A stretch of 64,000 nt of DNA. Origin: Bartonella harrusi. Its GTDB lineage: Bacteria; Pseudomonadota; Alphaproteobacteria; Rhizobiales; Rhizobiaceae. Positions 54,559-63,982 of this stretch are shown piece after piece (the stretch's first letter is position 1; each line of letters starts with the position of its first letter). The DNA lies in assembly GCF_024297065.1 (NCBI RefSeq), contig NZ_CP101114.1, positions 248,001 to 312,000 on the forward strand. Direction: 5' to 3'. The translations under genes and the position numbers were made by a program. Under the pieces are notes generated by a model. The model ran no database searches. It was given only the letters and a program-made list of their open reading frames with translations, and was not told where the DNA came from.

Positions 54559-55015
54559 ATCACAAAGTTAAACAGCGTGGAGTATTGGAACTTTCCCACC
54601 AATATAAGCAGCAGCTGGTGTGACTGGATCAACAGATTTTAATGTTTCCTTGTAAAGTGTATCCATAATTTTTTAACACTCTTCCCTCTATATTAGCCAT
54701 CTTCTCATTGCTTCAAGTGATAAGAAGTGGCTGCGATGTTAAGAGCTTTTACATCGGACGGGTTGTCGCAAAACTTGTCCCGTTGGCTGGACTACCAGCC
54801 CAGCCTCTATTTTTGTGCTTTGTTTTCCTTTGTTTTGTGTTTCTAGGATAATTTCTGCGGTATATCGGCTTGATTTTTTACAGTGATGGGTAATTAGAGC
54901 TGCTTGTCTATAAGCTGTTCATCTCTGCACGAAATCTTTGGAGTAAAAATGGGGTGACTCGCTATGATTTCGAGACACCGCTCTAAAGACAAAGAATGAC
55001 TTTGCTTGCTATAGA
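54559..55015. other. Gap between TA pair and tail-fibre genes
   Basis: About 450 bases. A 32-residue minus-strand frame (54666-54568; MDTLYKETLKSVDPVTPAAA then a short end) looks like the N-terminus of a truncated phage gene. A GC-rich hairpin GGCTGG-ACTA-CCAGCC (54785-54800) with a CTCTATTTTT tail downstream could terminate plus-strand transcription. Nothing else recognised. Confidence 0.4.
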
Positions 55016-55264
55016 TTAGATTTGTTCATCTTTCTCTTGTGGTTCTTTCATAGATTCTACTGCTGTGTCTGTCTCAGCCTTTTCAGAAGACAAAGAATTG
55101 TTTTCTTTATCAATGATGGGAGGAGAGAACACCCCATCTTTATAAGTCCAGCCGATTTGCGCTTCGCTTGAGGGGATTGCCTCACCATCAAAGGCATGAA
55201 CATAATTTTCTGAGGCAATAATAATGTTTGTTACCACACCCTTTTCAACAACTGCATATTCCAT
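55016..55264 (-). CDS. Small tail-fibre-associated protein
   Basis: An 82-residue protein: YAVVEKGVVTNIIIASENYV then IGWTYKDGVFSPP, the short beta-rich motif seen in many phage tail-fibre accessory genes (VxNxIxA ... G..Y.DG.F). The C-terminus is acidic and Ser/Glu-rich. It starts 9 bases after the glycine-rich fibre gene. Perhaps a chaperone or trimming factor; not known. Confidence 0.65.
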   Translation of the reverse strand: MEYAVVEKGVVTNIIIASENYVHAFDGEAIPSSEAQIGWTYKDGVFSPPIIDKENNSLSSEKAETDTAVESMKEPQEKDEQI

Positions 55265-55273
55265 AAAAAACTC

Positions 55274-56668
55274 CTATATAAAAAATCTCAACAACACTGC
55301 TCCGTTGCCACCATTGCCACCTTCGTCACCAGACTTTCCTGGAAAATAGCCTCCACCTCCACCAGCTTTATTGCCACCACTATTTCCACCATTTCCTCCT
55401 TTCCCACTGTAGCCTCCTTGGCTCTTTTGTGCACCACAACCACCTCCAGCACCACCATAAATAGAGCTTCCACCATGACCAATAGATGTAGAGTAGCGGG
55501 CATTAAAAGTGCCACCACTGACTTTATAGTGTGCATAGCAGCCACCACCACCGCCTCCGAAAGTAGAACTACTACCATTGACACTGGTATTGGTAGAGTA
55601 GGAGCCGCCACCGCTACCGCCGCGACCATTGCCATTTATTTCTCCATCGCCACCACTGCCACCATAACTACTCAAATTTCCAGTACCACCGCCGCCACCA
55701 CCTGCACGGATAATGTCTTTAATAATTGTACTTCCACCTCCGCTGCCACCACCATAGGAAGCATCACCACCTTTTCCACCACATCCAATTTGAACGCTTC
55801 TTGAGAATTTCAACTGAGATCCTTTAATTTGAACACGCGCGCGTCCTCCACCGCCACCTCCACCACTGCTATTTCCATATCCACCACCTCCTCCGCCACC
55901 CCACGCCCATATTTCGATATCGGTGTTATCGCTAACACCTTCAGGCCATGGAATGGGACCACTTTCTGTTACAAGAACTTCTAGGGGAGAGGTCGCTTTC
56001 CTCAGTTTTGTGATTTCATCACGTATTTCTTGAAGAGCAATAACAGCTTCGTCTTTGCTATAAACTTCCGCACCATCAACCTTGAGCGGTCCTTTAAGCT
56101 TGCTGCCCGTGATGCTGAGACTTGTGACGATTTCCCCATTATGCATGAGATTCAATGACGAATTGCTTATGAGTTCCAAATCACCAGCAATGGTGACTTT
56201 ACTGGTAAACTTGTTATAATTCTGCCATTCATTGGCTTGTGCTAGGCGCCCATAGCTTGTCAGATCTTCATTAATCTTGGCTCTAAATCTATCAAGACCA
56301 ACAATATCTTCAATTTTATGTTGGTGCGCTCCAAGAAGGGAGACAGCACTGCCAAAGGTAAAATGATTGTTGCTTGCTTTGTAGAGAACATAATTGTTCG
56401 CAGCATCCTTAGCGCCCTCAATATCGCCCAAATCAGCAAAGGAAAAGGTTTTATTTGCTGGCATCTTGCTTTTGAGGGCTGCCTCAAGATTTGTAACATC
56501 CCCTATGCTATGCGTGTGTTTTGCAGGAGCTTTTTCGTCTAGCTTTTCCTCAACTTCCATTATGGCTTGATCAAGTTTTGTCAAGTTCTCACGCAAAATA
56601 GGAAATTCAGAACTGATAAAACGCCCTTCTTTGGGCAATTCCATTGCAAGCTTTTTGGTTTTTGTCAT
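55274..56668 (-). CDS. Tail fibre with polyglycine-rich C-terminal domain
   Basis: A 464-residue protein. The N-terminal ~240 residues are fibre-like with KHTHSIGDVTNLEAAL, HQHKIEDIVGLD and a helical KDEAVIALQEIRDEITKL. The C-terminal ~200 residues are extremely Gly-rich, with many GGGGGG runs and a hydrophobic end (GAVLLRFFI). Stacked polyglycine helices of this type form receptor-binding tips in some phage adhesins (e.g. the S16 gp38 group). Here the domain is fused to the fibre itself. It probably recognises the host surface (inference). Confidence 0.8.
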   Translation of the reverse strand: MTKTKKLAMELPKEGRFISSEFPILRENLTKLDQAIMEVEEKLDEKAPAKHTHSIGDVTNLEAALKSKMPANKTFSFADLGDIEGAKDAANNYVLYKASNNHFTFGSAVSLLGAHQHKIEDIVGLDRFRAKINEDLTSYGRLAQANEWQNYNKFTSKVTIAGDLELISNSSLNLMHNGEIVTSLSITGSKLKGPLKVDGAEVYSKDEAVIALQEIRDEITKLRKATSPLEVLVTESGPIPWPEGVSDNTDIEIWAWGGGGGGGYGNSSGGGGGGGRARVQIKGSQLKFSRSVQIGCGGKGGDASYGGGSGGGSTIIKDIIRAGGGGGGTGNLSSYGGSGGDGEINGNGRGGSGGGSYSTNTSVNGSSSTFGGGGGGCYAHYKVSGGTFNARYSTSIGHGGSSIYGGAGGGCGAQKSQGGYSGKGGNGGNSGGNKAGGGGGYFPGKSGDEGGNGGNGAVLLRFFI

Positions 56669-56727
56669 TTCTTATTCTCCAAGTCTCTAAAGCAGCCCCA
56701 AATCCCATTTTTCAAAGCGAGGGGGTA

Positions 56728-59700
56728 TCACAAAATACCCGCACCAAAATCACGCAGCATTGACCGTGCGCAAGGTCCACCGGTCAGTGTCAGTTTCAAG
56801 CGCGCTTGCTTTGCTGTTTGGTCGTGACTGACAAATTTTCGCTCCACCCAAAGGGGTTCAGTAAGCTGTTCTGTTTCCTCTAAGGTGAGAGGGGTAAAAG
56901 CACCATCATCCCGTTGCATCTCGAGGGTGAATGTGGAGCCGCCTGGTAAAAAGGTCTTGATATAGCTGGTCAATCTTGCTTTCTCACCAAAGGCAAAAGC
57001 ACGGGTAACATAGGTTGCTGTGTTATGGATCTTGCCGGCAATCAACTGAACAGGAGCAAACAGAATGGGGGAGAGTTTCTCCGTGCCTTTGAGAATGGCA
57101 CGTAATCGAACCTTTTCACTGATATATTCGGTGAGGCTTAACAATTGAAAGGGTAAGAGTTGATAAATCGTGCCGTTGTTTCTTTCAATTTCAAAGATCA
57201 CCGAACAATCACTAGAAGGCAATTCAACCGCGGCACGGATTTGCAAATCAGAACAGTTAACAAGATTAAAGGTACCAAGATCAATGGTCTTTGTTGTTTG
57301 TCTGTAGCGTGCTGCCAAGACACGAAAAGCCAAAGCCTCATCTTGATGGGCACTCCAACTTTGCGCATTGACAGAGGAAAAACGAGGACCGGTCACATAG
57401 GGGTGGCTTGAGACAAATCTTTGCTGTTCTTCATCAAACCCTCCAAGCTTTGCGAGTGAGAGGGAATGATCACTATCATCGGTCTTAATGACAAAAGCCG
57501 TTAACCGATCATTGGGGACGAGGAGTGGGACATCATAGCGTGCCTGTGCCCATCCGGTTTTTGCCCCCTTCATGGAATAAAAGCTTTGGGCTTGGATATT
57601 GGCGGTGGGATAACCGTTTTCGGTTGTGACCAAATCAATCACCAGATCATGATTGGGATTGCCGATTTTGCAAAGATGAAAGTCAAGACCGGTGATTTGC
57701 CGTGTTTCTTCTGGTGTAAAGACTTGCGCTTGCGGGTCCACTTGCGTCCAGATCTTGACTGTTGTGGTGTGCCGAATCACTTTCACATCAATAACACCTT
57801 GCCCGGTAAAGAGACCCGTCGCAAGGGTTCCCCCTTTGCCTCGTGCTACAACATTCTGGGTGCCGGCAGGAATATTTTCAGGGATTTTGAAAATGCTTTC
57901 CAAAATGCCATTGTCATTGGCAACAAGGCGGCTTTTTGGCAAGACATTCACACCATCAAAGGTGAGACTGTCTAAAATTTCCCCCTTGCCAAAACCTTCA
58001 ATTTTAAAGCCAAGGGTAATTTGTCTTAAGAAATCGATTTGTTCTTGATGCGTATTGATGAGATCATCATGCACTTCTGTGTTACGGATAGTTCTCCCAC
58101 GGTTCCATCCCATGTTCAGTTGATTGGTCACGCTTGAGAGCCAATCGGTGCGCTGGACATGCCAAAAGTCTGTTGCGGGATTGAGTGTGATCGTACCAGG
58201 CAGAGGGGCAAAATTTTGATAGGGGTTGATTTTTTCGCAAGCGGTTGTCAATTCTTGGGCAATGATCACTTCATTGGTCCAGTCAAGGGTGACAGGAGCC
58301 TTTAAGGGGGCGGTATAAAAGGTTGGATCAATAGCCAGCTGTAAAATGCCATTGCCAACAGCTCCTGTTTGCGTGAACCCTTCATCGCGATAACTGTCAT
58401 CAAGAAACGGGTCAGCAAACATGCCTTTTTTGGCAACGGGCTCTTTAGAGTCAACATTGCTTTTAATGCGCTCTAATTGCATCAAGCGATCAAGGGACAG
58501 CACCCTTTGAAAATAACGCCACATCTCATCATAGGGGGCAACACGCGTGCCATCATTGACCACAAGCGGAAGATCTAACCAACTATTGGTGATGGTGGCA
58601 AGGGAGAGGACATCTTCAGGAACGCTGGGCGCCATCGGTTGATCTGCCGAAATCCCCTTGATATAAACCACACGGCCCTCTGTATTGAGACCTATACGGT
58701 CAATACGGGGCAATTTGTAAGTGTAACGAACAATGATATCCCCCCCTTGTGCCCCCCCTGAGAGCGTGATTTCCTGTGCCGTGACCTTATCGGCGGTTAC
58801 TTGTGCACGATAGCGATAGGTTACCGTGTAACTGCTGCCAGGACGCGGTTCATCCCCCATCGGTGCCCAGTCAATGGTATCACCGGTCTTCTTAAAATCT
58901 GTTCCTTCTTTAAATTCCTTGTTGCCTTGCATGACTTTGAGAAAAGAGGTGATGCTTTTATCGGGAACACCATCTCGCCCAGCAACGACCGCACCGCGGG
59001 TGAGGGTAACGGTTTTTTCTTTTGTCAACAAAAGAGAGTGGATATCGGCAATGGAAGCATAATAGCTTTTAAAGGTAAAGCTTGTTTTGCCTTTTTGCGG
59101 GGCAAAAATATGCGTTTCACTAGGCACAAGCCCTTGCGAAAACTCTTCCCTCTCTTCATGGCGCAAAGCAGCAAGGCGTTTGCGCTTAAAGCCATTGATA
59201 TTGGCTTCTCCTTCTTGAATGCTAAACACTTGGCATCCATTCTTTCGTCCCAGAGCCGTCACCCGGCATCCATTGACGATATAATGACCATGGGCACGGT
59301 CATAAGTCGCAATGGCTTGCATGGCGGGTTCAAGCAGTGAGGGGGACTTTTGGTCAATCAAAATGCCGTCTTGTAAGATATAAACAGGAAAGAACGTGCC
59401 TTGCTGCCCATCCTCTTTTAAGGCCCAAACAAGCTTTGCTGTTTCGCGCGCCGCACCGGGCTCTCCTTGTGCCAAGGTGCCGGGAACCTGCCCCAACAGT
59501 TCTGGATCATCCTCATGGGTAATCCATGTTTTTTGCAACTTCACACCGATTTCAAGACGCCCAACCATCGAAACAGCATTCAGAACCGCTTGTGAGACCG
59601 GAAAGATATCCCCTGCGATATAGATTTTGCCTTCTGTTAAAGTAACGGTCTTTGCGTTTTTATTGACAAAGGCATCGGCTCGTTCAACACGGTCTCCCTC

Positions 59701-59871
59701 TTTGGCGACCAAGCGCCCCAAACGGTCATGGCGCCCCCTGATGATGGTTTGCATCTCATTGAGTTCACCACTTTGGATAAAGGGACGTTGCCCGTAGAAA
59801 ACAACGCTTTGTTGGTCGTCTTTGCCGCAAGATCTGTCAATTGCAAAGGGTAAACCGCTTTCATGCTTCAT
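56728..59871 (-). CDS. DUF4815 baseplate/fibre protein
   Basis: A 1047-residue phage structural protein starting MKHESGLPFAIDRSCGKDDQ, with the DUF4815 region in the N-terminal ~600 residues (QPFIQSGELNEMQ-like block FIQSGELNEMQTIIRGRHDR, GKIYIAGDIFPV). The C-terminal part is beta-rich repeats. Located between gpI and the glycine-rich fibre, where P2 has gpH, so likely the fibre-attachment or long fibre subunit. Confidence 0.8.
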   Translation of the reverse strand: MKHESGLPFAIDRSCGKDDQQSVVFYGQRPFIQSGELNEMQTIIRGRHDRLGRLVAKEGDRVERADAFVNKNAKTVTLTEGKIYIAGDIFPVSQAVLNAVSMVGRLEIGVKLQKTWITHEDDPELLGQVPGTLAQGEPGAARETAKLVWALKEDGQQGTFFPVYILQDGILIDQKSPSLLEPAMQAIATYDRAHGHYIVNGCRVTALGRKNGCQVFSIQEGEANINGFKRKRLAALRHEEREEFSQGLVPSETHIFAPQKGKTSFTFKSYYASIADIHSLLLTKEKTVTLTRGAVVAGRDGVPDKSITSFLKVMQGNKEFKEGTDFKKTGDTIDWAPMGDEPRPGSSYTVTYRYRAQVTADKVTAQEITLSGGAQGGDIIVRYTYKLPRIDRIGLNTEGRVVYIKGISADQPMAPSVPEDVLSLATITNSWLDLPLVVNDGTRVAPYDEMWRYFQRVLSLDRLMQLERIKSNVDSKEPVAKKGMFADPFLDDSYRDEGFTQTGAVGNGILQLAIDPTFYTAPLKAPVTLDWTNEVIIAQELTTACEKINPYQNFAPLPGTITLNPATDFWHVQRTDWLSSVTNQLNMGWNRGRTIRNTEVHDDLINTHQEQIDFLRQITLGFKIEGFGKGEILDSLTFDGVNVLPKSRLVANDNGILESIFKIPENIPAGTQNVVARGKGGTLATGLFTGQGVIDVKVIRHTTTVKIWTQVDPQAQVFTPEETRQITGLDFHLCKIGNPNHDLVIDLVTTENGYPTANIQAQSFYSMKGAKTGWAQARYDVPLLVPNDRLTAFVIKTDDSDHSLSLAKLGGFDEEQQRFVSSHPYVTGPRFSSVNAQSWSAHQDEALAFRVLAARYRQTTKTIDLGTFNLVNCSDLQIRAAVELPSSDCSVIFEIERNNGTIYQLLPFQLLSLTEYISEKVRLRAILKGTEKLSPILFAPVQLIAGKIHNTATYVTRAFAFGEKARLTSYIKTFLPGGSTFTLEMQRDDGAFTPLTLEETEQLTEPLWVERKFVSHDQTAKQARLKLTLTGGPCARSMLRDFGAGIL

Positions 59872-59872
59872 G

Positions 59873-60979
59873 TTAAAACCTCAATAAAATCTTGAATTGC
59901 TCGCGAACATCACCACGCAAAGGAATATTGATGGGCGTTTTGATGATCTCCACCCCGCCAATCAGTTCATTGCACGCACACCAAAGTTTACCCAAAGGGA
60001 TATGTTGTTTAGGGGTCGCATGCACGAGAACAGCAATAGAGGCGGCTTTTCTGCCGTCAACATTTTGAAAATCCGTGCGTGCTGCAATAAGAAGGGCTGT
60101 GCCCATCGAGGAGGGTTGATAACGATCGCCCAAATGGTGATAAACACCCGCCAAATTCTGTTCTACTGGTTGGACAATGTTGCATCTGCGAGTGCCAATG
60201 ACATCATCCTCACAGTCTCTTAACACGAGATAAAGGGTGCGGTTATAAAACCACTCTGCCATCAGTATATCGCGTTGATGTTTTTTAACAGAACACCAGG
60301 GAAAATTTGCCATATCCCATGGATAATCAATTTGGTCGAAGCTTAATTCCCCATCCCCGTCATCCATCCAATTGCCAATCAGTGTGCCTTCTGGTTTGGT
60401 AAGCCTGTGCATAATTTCTGTTGTGCGCCCAAAGGAAAACAGTGTGTCCCCCGCTGTTAAGCGTACACCGCTCTCATAGTCCAGCAGACTGTCATCAAGG
60501 CGTGACATATTGCCTTCCAGTGCTTGCACGTCATAACCATTGACACCACGGCGAAAATCAGAGCGTAAGCTTTTGGAAAGCTCTGTGATGGCTTCAATGG
60601 CTTCAAGAGCACTTTGTTCAGGCAATTGATCAAAGTAAAGTTGGAAGGAATTCCACCATAAACGCCCCGACCATGCTGGTGTAAAGCGTGCTGAAATCTG
60701 AAGCCATGCAAGCCCTCTCTCAATAGCCGCTAAAGAACCGCGAATATTTTGCCATTGGAGCCCTTGGTCAATCAAATCATAGAGGTTTGGAACATAAGGT
60801 GTAAGCTCTCCAAGCCCATATTCTTCAATCAACCATGGCAAGAAGCGAGGAGGGCGGGTGATAAGCTTAGAGCGTGAAATCCCCAAAACAGCGCCATCAA
60901 CATCTTGATGAAAGTCGCAAACATCGGCAAGGCGCCTTTCAAATTCTGTTGCATTGTTTGGGAGGAGGGCGCCAATCAT
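59873..60979 (-). CDS. Phage tail protein I
   Basis: A 368-residue gpI-like baseplate protein, longer than P2 gpI (176): the N-terminal ~180 residues carry the gpI domain (LLPNNATEFERRLADVCDF, LPWLIEEYGLGEL, QWQNIRGSLAAIERGLAWL), the rest is extra. Start overlaps the J stop (TAATG). Confidence 0.85.
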   Translation of the reverse strand: MIGALLPNNATEFERRLADVCDFHQDVDGAVLGISRSKLITRPPRFLPWLIEEYGLGELTPYVPNLYDLIDQGLQWQNIRGSLAAIERGLAWLQISARFTPAWSGRLWWNSFQLYFDQLPEQSALEAIEAITELSKSLRSDFRRGVNGYDVQALEGNMSRLDDSLLDYESGVRLTAGDTLFSFGRTTEIMHRLTKPEGTLIGNWMDDGDGELSFDQIDYPWDMANFPWCSVKKHQRDILMAEWFYNRTLYLVLRDCEDDVIGTRRCNIVQPVEQNLAGVYHHLGDRYQPSSMGTALLIAARTDFQNVDGRKAASIAVLVHATPKQHIPLGKLWCACNELIGGVEIIKTPINIPLRGDVREQFKILLRF

Positions 60980-61790
60980 TAGCGTGCCCGTCCTTTGAAG
61001 TTTAAGGTGACCTTGCCAATCGCTAAAACTTCTTCATCACCGACGGTTCTGTCTTGTGTTGGTGTAATGGCAATCACTTTCTGGACACCCGCAATCATCA
61101 GTTTAGAAACCCACCATGAGAGGCTTAATTCACGACCAATGGCTTGTTCTTTTCGCCATGCTGCTCTTAAATTTGCTTCCATTGTCATGAGAATTTTCAA
61201 GGATGTTTCGGGTAACAGCCAAACATCGGCTTGCAAATCCACCACTTTTTTGACAGCAGCGTGCACAATGATTGTATCATTGGTCATGATGATATTTTTT
61301 CTGTGAAGGGCTTGTGAGACTGTTTGTAGGAGATCTTCAGATGCCGTTCCTTCTTCATTATTGCCAAAAAGCGCAACATAGATGGTTGGATCTTTGCCTT
61401 TACGGTAAATAATGGCATCTTTAACACGGCTATCAGTTTGTAATAGGGTTCTGTTCCGCTTCCCTTGCCACCACGGGCATGAAGCCTTATGCGTTCGCGA
61501 TATCTCTCGTCACTTTCACCCTCCATGCGGGCAATTCCATGCCAGTTTCCCAAAGCGTCAAGAGATTCACCGGTTGCAAAATCAAGAATATTGTTGCGCG
61601 CGGCTTCGTTAATACGTTGCCTTAAAAGCAGTTCTCGATAGCTAAAGGCTTCAATAACTTTTACGGCTGGATCACTTTCAAGAACACTATATCCGGGCAA
61701 TAGTTCTTTTAAGTGGTCGAGAGCTGCTGCGCGTATTTCTTCAAAGGAAATTTCTGTAATGATTTCTGGTTTTGCAAGTGCTCCATTCAT
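60979..61790 (-). pseudogene. Baseplate protein J, frameshifted
   Basis: The N-terminal frame 61790-61284 encodes the P2 gpJ start (EISFEEIRAAALDHLKELLPGY, YRELLLRQRINEAARN, GESLDALGNWHG, ARGGKGSGTEPYY), then goes out of phase at about 61438-61446. In the other phase the expected continuation is present (LQTDSRVKDAIIYRKGKD, ALFGNNEEGTASEDLLQ) and runs into the second open frame 61287-60979 (VVDLQADVWLLPE). One missing base near 61440 explains it. The two open pieces overlap by four bases (ATGA). Without J the baseplate wedge would fail, so the tail is probably not assembled. Confidence 0.8.
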
Positions 61791-62128
61791 TTTATCAGCA
61801 ATCCTTCCATGGTGATGGGCTTGCCTGAAGGCAAATAAAGACCTTCAAAGGACAAGGAAACTTGCCCATTCTCATTCCATTTACAATCAATCTTGTTTAG
61901 TTTAAAACGTGGTTCCCACTTGTCTAAAGCCTCGGCAATAGCGGCATAAAGGCGAACAGCAAAGGCGTCATTGACCGGTGCATCAATAATATCCGCAACG
62001 TGTGAACCATAATCACGACGCATTACACGCGTGCCAATGCGTGTTGATAAAATATCAAGGATGGATTGGCGCAAATGTTCAATGCCGGTCAAGGATTTTC
62101 CTGTGCTACGGTCCATTCCTATGTTCAA
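61787..62128 (-). CDS. Baseplate protein W (gp25-like)
   Basis: A 113-residue gpW/gp25-like protein: IEHLRQSILDILSTRIGTRVMRRDYG, DIIDAPVNDAFAVRLYAAIAEAL with the W/gp25 fold, and WEPRFKLNKIDC. ATGA overlaps with V and J. Confidence 0.88.
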   Translation of the reverse strand: MNIGMDRSTGKSLTGIEHLRQSILDILSTRIGTRVMRRDYGSHVADIIDAPVNDAFAVRLYAAIAEALDKWEPRFKLNKIDCKWNENGQVSLSFEGLYLPSGKPITMEGLLIK

Positions 62129-62814
62129 TTGGGACCTCCTGTCATGGAGCCACCGGGAACAACACCACCGTGAACATGGGTTGCTCCTACATTGGTGCCG
62201 TTATGGATCAAACCACTTGAGTTCATGGCAACATTGTGAGCAGAATGAAGAGAGAGACTCTCATCCGAATGAAGTGAAACACCACCACCAGCCTGTAAAG
62301 AAATATTGCCCTTTGCATTGAAAGTGATATCGCTTTGTGAAACAATTTTTATGCCTTCTGGTGCGGTAAGCTCTAGCTTGCCACCATCACCTTTAAGAGA
62401 CGCGCCATCCGTAATTGTAAGAATGAACTTTCCACCTGATTTGATCTGAATGCTATAGCTGTTTTGTTCATCATCATATTCAAGGATGGTGCCATCGGGA
62501 TAAATTGTTCTATGAATATTGCCTTTATCGGCTGCTTGATGAGCATCGGTATGGATGGAACCAACAATCACCCCTTGCGCTAAATCCCCTGATGATGCAA
62601 CCACCACCACTTGTTCTCCAACATCCCGCCCTTCATAAGAGCATGTTTTACCGGCGCGGGCTTGGGTATCTGGAATCCAGTCACTGATAAGATTGCCGCT
62701 TTTTACCCGATAGCGTGCGTTTTTATGGTCGATATGGCTAATTGTGCCCACCATAACCATATTTGCGAGGCGTCTTTTTAAATCGGTGATGTCTTTATCG
62801 CGCCGCTCTAACAT
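62125..62814 (-). CDS. Baseplate spike protein V
   Basis: A 229-residue gpV-like spike: MLERRDKDITDLKRRLANMV, the OB-fold part with VGTISHIDHKNARYRVKSG, then a beta-helix-like tail with LELTAPEGIKIVSQSDI, GNISLQAGGGVSLHS repeats and THVHGGVVPGG near the end (His residues that can bind the tip metal). I chose ATG 62814 with GAGG upstream; it overlaps the preceding gene by 20 bases. Confidence 0.87.
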   Translation of the reverse strand: MLERRDKDITDLKRRLANMVMVGTISHIDHKNARYRVKSGNLISDWIPDTQARAGKTCSYEGRDVGEQVVVVASSGDLAQGVIVGSIHTDAHQAADKGNIHRTIYPDGTILEYDDEQNSYSIQIKSGGKFILTITDGASLKGDGGKLELTAPEGIKIVSQSDITFNAKGNISLQAGGGVSLHSDESLSLHSAHNVAMNSSGLIHNGTNVGATHVHGGVVPGGSMTGGPN

Positions 62815-63343
62815 GGGGGACCTCAATTTTATGATATTTGTCTTCATTGCCCACGCCTATTTGTGGTGTAATCCTCAAGAAAGGTTCAACAGGTTTTGCG
62901 TTTGCACCATCTTCTTGTGTCTCAGGGGAGGGGATATTGGTCACATAAGTAACCTCAAAGGTTAAAATTGCCCCATGGAGTGCTAGAGCACCATTATCGC
63001 CAAAGGCAAAAGCAATATTTTGCAGGGAGCATGTTTCCACGGTGTTATTGAGATTGGGATTGGCGTAGAAGATCTCTTCAACTTCCCATGCTAATTGGTC
63101 GACAAAACGCGCACCATCTTCTTGTGTCGCATAACATTCAACATCTACGGTTAAGACACGGCGCCTTACTGCATTCTCATAGCCATCTTCAATTGTTTCG
63201 CTTTGTGTTGAGATATTAATTGCCGGTGTGTTCTCAGCGGAAAAGTTGAAATCACGCATATTAAACACATTGTCACCAGCCGTTGTCTTTGCTGCTTTGA
63301 TCAACGCAACAAAGCTTTCTCTTATCGTCTCTCTCGGATGCAT
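62795..63343 (-). CDS. Tail-terminator-like phage protein
   Basis: A 182-residue protein, first of the visible late operon: MHPRETIRESFVALIKAAK, NFSAENTPAINISTQSE, VRRRVLTVDVECYATQED, ALALHGAILTFEVTYVTNI. The layout resembles tail-terminator / minor tail U-like proteins (strand-rich with a central helix). Exact family not certain. Confidence 0.65.
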   Translation of the reverse strand: MHPRETIRESFVALIKAAKTTAGDNVFNMRDFNFSAENTPAINISTQSETIEDGYENAVRRRVLTVDVECYATQEDGARFVDQLAWEVEEIFYANPNLNNTVETCSLQNIAFAFGDNGALALHGAILTFEVTYVTNIPSPETQEDGANAKPVEPFLRITPQIGVGNEDKYHKIEVPHVRAAR

Positions 63344-63402
63344 AAAAGCTCCTGTTTAATTGATGCCATTTTTACTCTAAAAATGGTTGACTAGGATTAA
63401 TA

Positions 63403-63675
63403 ATGATACTATTATTGGTTATGAACAATAAAGTTGAAAAAATAATCAGCTTGATGAAAGCCTCACCAAAGAACATCAAGTTTTCAGATTTGTTAGCTGT
63501 GTGTGTGCATTTTTTTGGAGAACCGCGGAACAACGGTACAAGCCATTTTGTTTTTAAAACACCGTGGCTTGGTGATCCCCGTGTGAATATTCAAAAAGAT
63601 ACTGGTAACAAAGCAAAAGCTTATCAGGTCAAGCAAGTCTTACAAGCGATAGAAAGGATAAAACATGAACAATAA
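63403..63675 (+). CDS. hicA: HicA-like toxin
   Basis: A 90-residue (84 if ATG 63421 is used) HicA-type mRNA interferase: double-stranded-RNA-binding-like fold with FSDLLAVCVHFFGEPRNNGTSHFVFKTPW (split), where HFVF supplies the catalytic His, and a C-terminal KAYQVKQVLQAIERI helix. ATG 63403 has AGGA seven bases upstream. Divergent from the late tail operon. Overlaps HicB by 11 bases. Confidence 0.8.
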   Translation: MILLLVMNNKVEKIISLMKASPKNIKFSDLLAVCVHFFGEPRNNGTSHFVFKTPWLGDPRVNIQKDTGNKAKAYQVKQVLQAIERIKHEQ

Positions 63676-63982
63676 TCATTATACATATCGTGTTTTGTGG
63701 TCGCAAGAAGATAAGGAATATGTCGGTTTGTGTGCAGAATTCCCATCCCTTTCATGGTTAGACGTTCAAGCAGAGAAAGCTTTAAAAGGTATTATGGATC
63801 TCGTTTCAGAAGTTGTTGAGGACATGCAGCACAATGGAGAAGAAGTTCCTGTGCCTTTGTCACATGGTAAATACAGTGGTAAGTTCCAATTAAGAATACC
63901 ACCAGAACTCCATAGGAAGCTTGCAATTCAAGCTGCTGAAAATGGTGTGAGTTTAATCAGATATATTTCTTCTAAACTTTGA
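63665..63982 (+). CDS. hicB: HicB-like antitoxin
   Basis: A 105-residue antitoxin: partial RNase H-like fold (YTYRVLWSQEDKEYVGLCAEFPSLSW) and a C-terminal ribbon-helix-helix-type DNA-binding part (SGKFQLRIPPELHRKLAIQA). Toxin-first gene order is normal for HicAB. Complete within the window. Confidence 0.85.
   Translation: MNNNHYTYRVLWSQEDKEYVGLCAEFPSLSWLDVQAEKALKGIMDLVSEVVEDMQHNGEEVPVPLSHGKYSGKFQLRIPPELHRKLAIQAAENGVSLIRYISSKL

Noticed and set aside
55288..55804. Long antisense and shifted ORFs over the glycine-rich fibre
   Set aside because: GGN repeats remove stops in other frames; no start signals or families.
58801..59340. 179-codon plus-strand ORF opposite the DUF4815 gene
   Set aside because: Antisense of a clear structural gene; translation has no known domain and no start signal.
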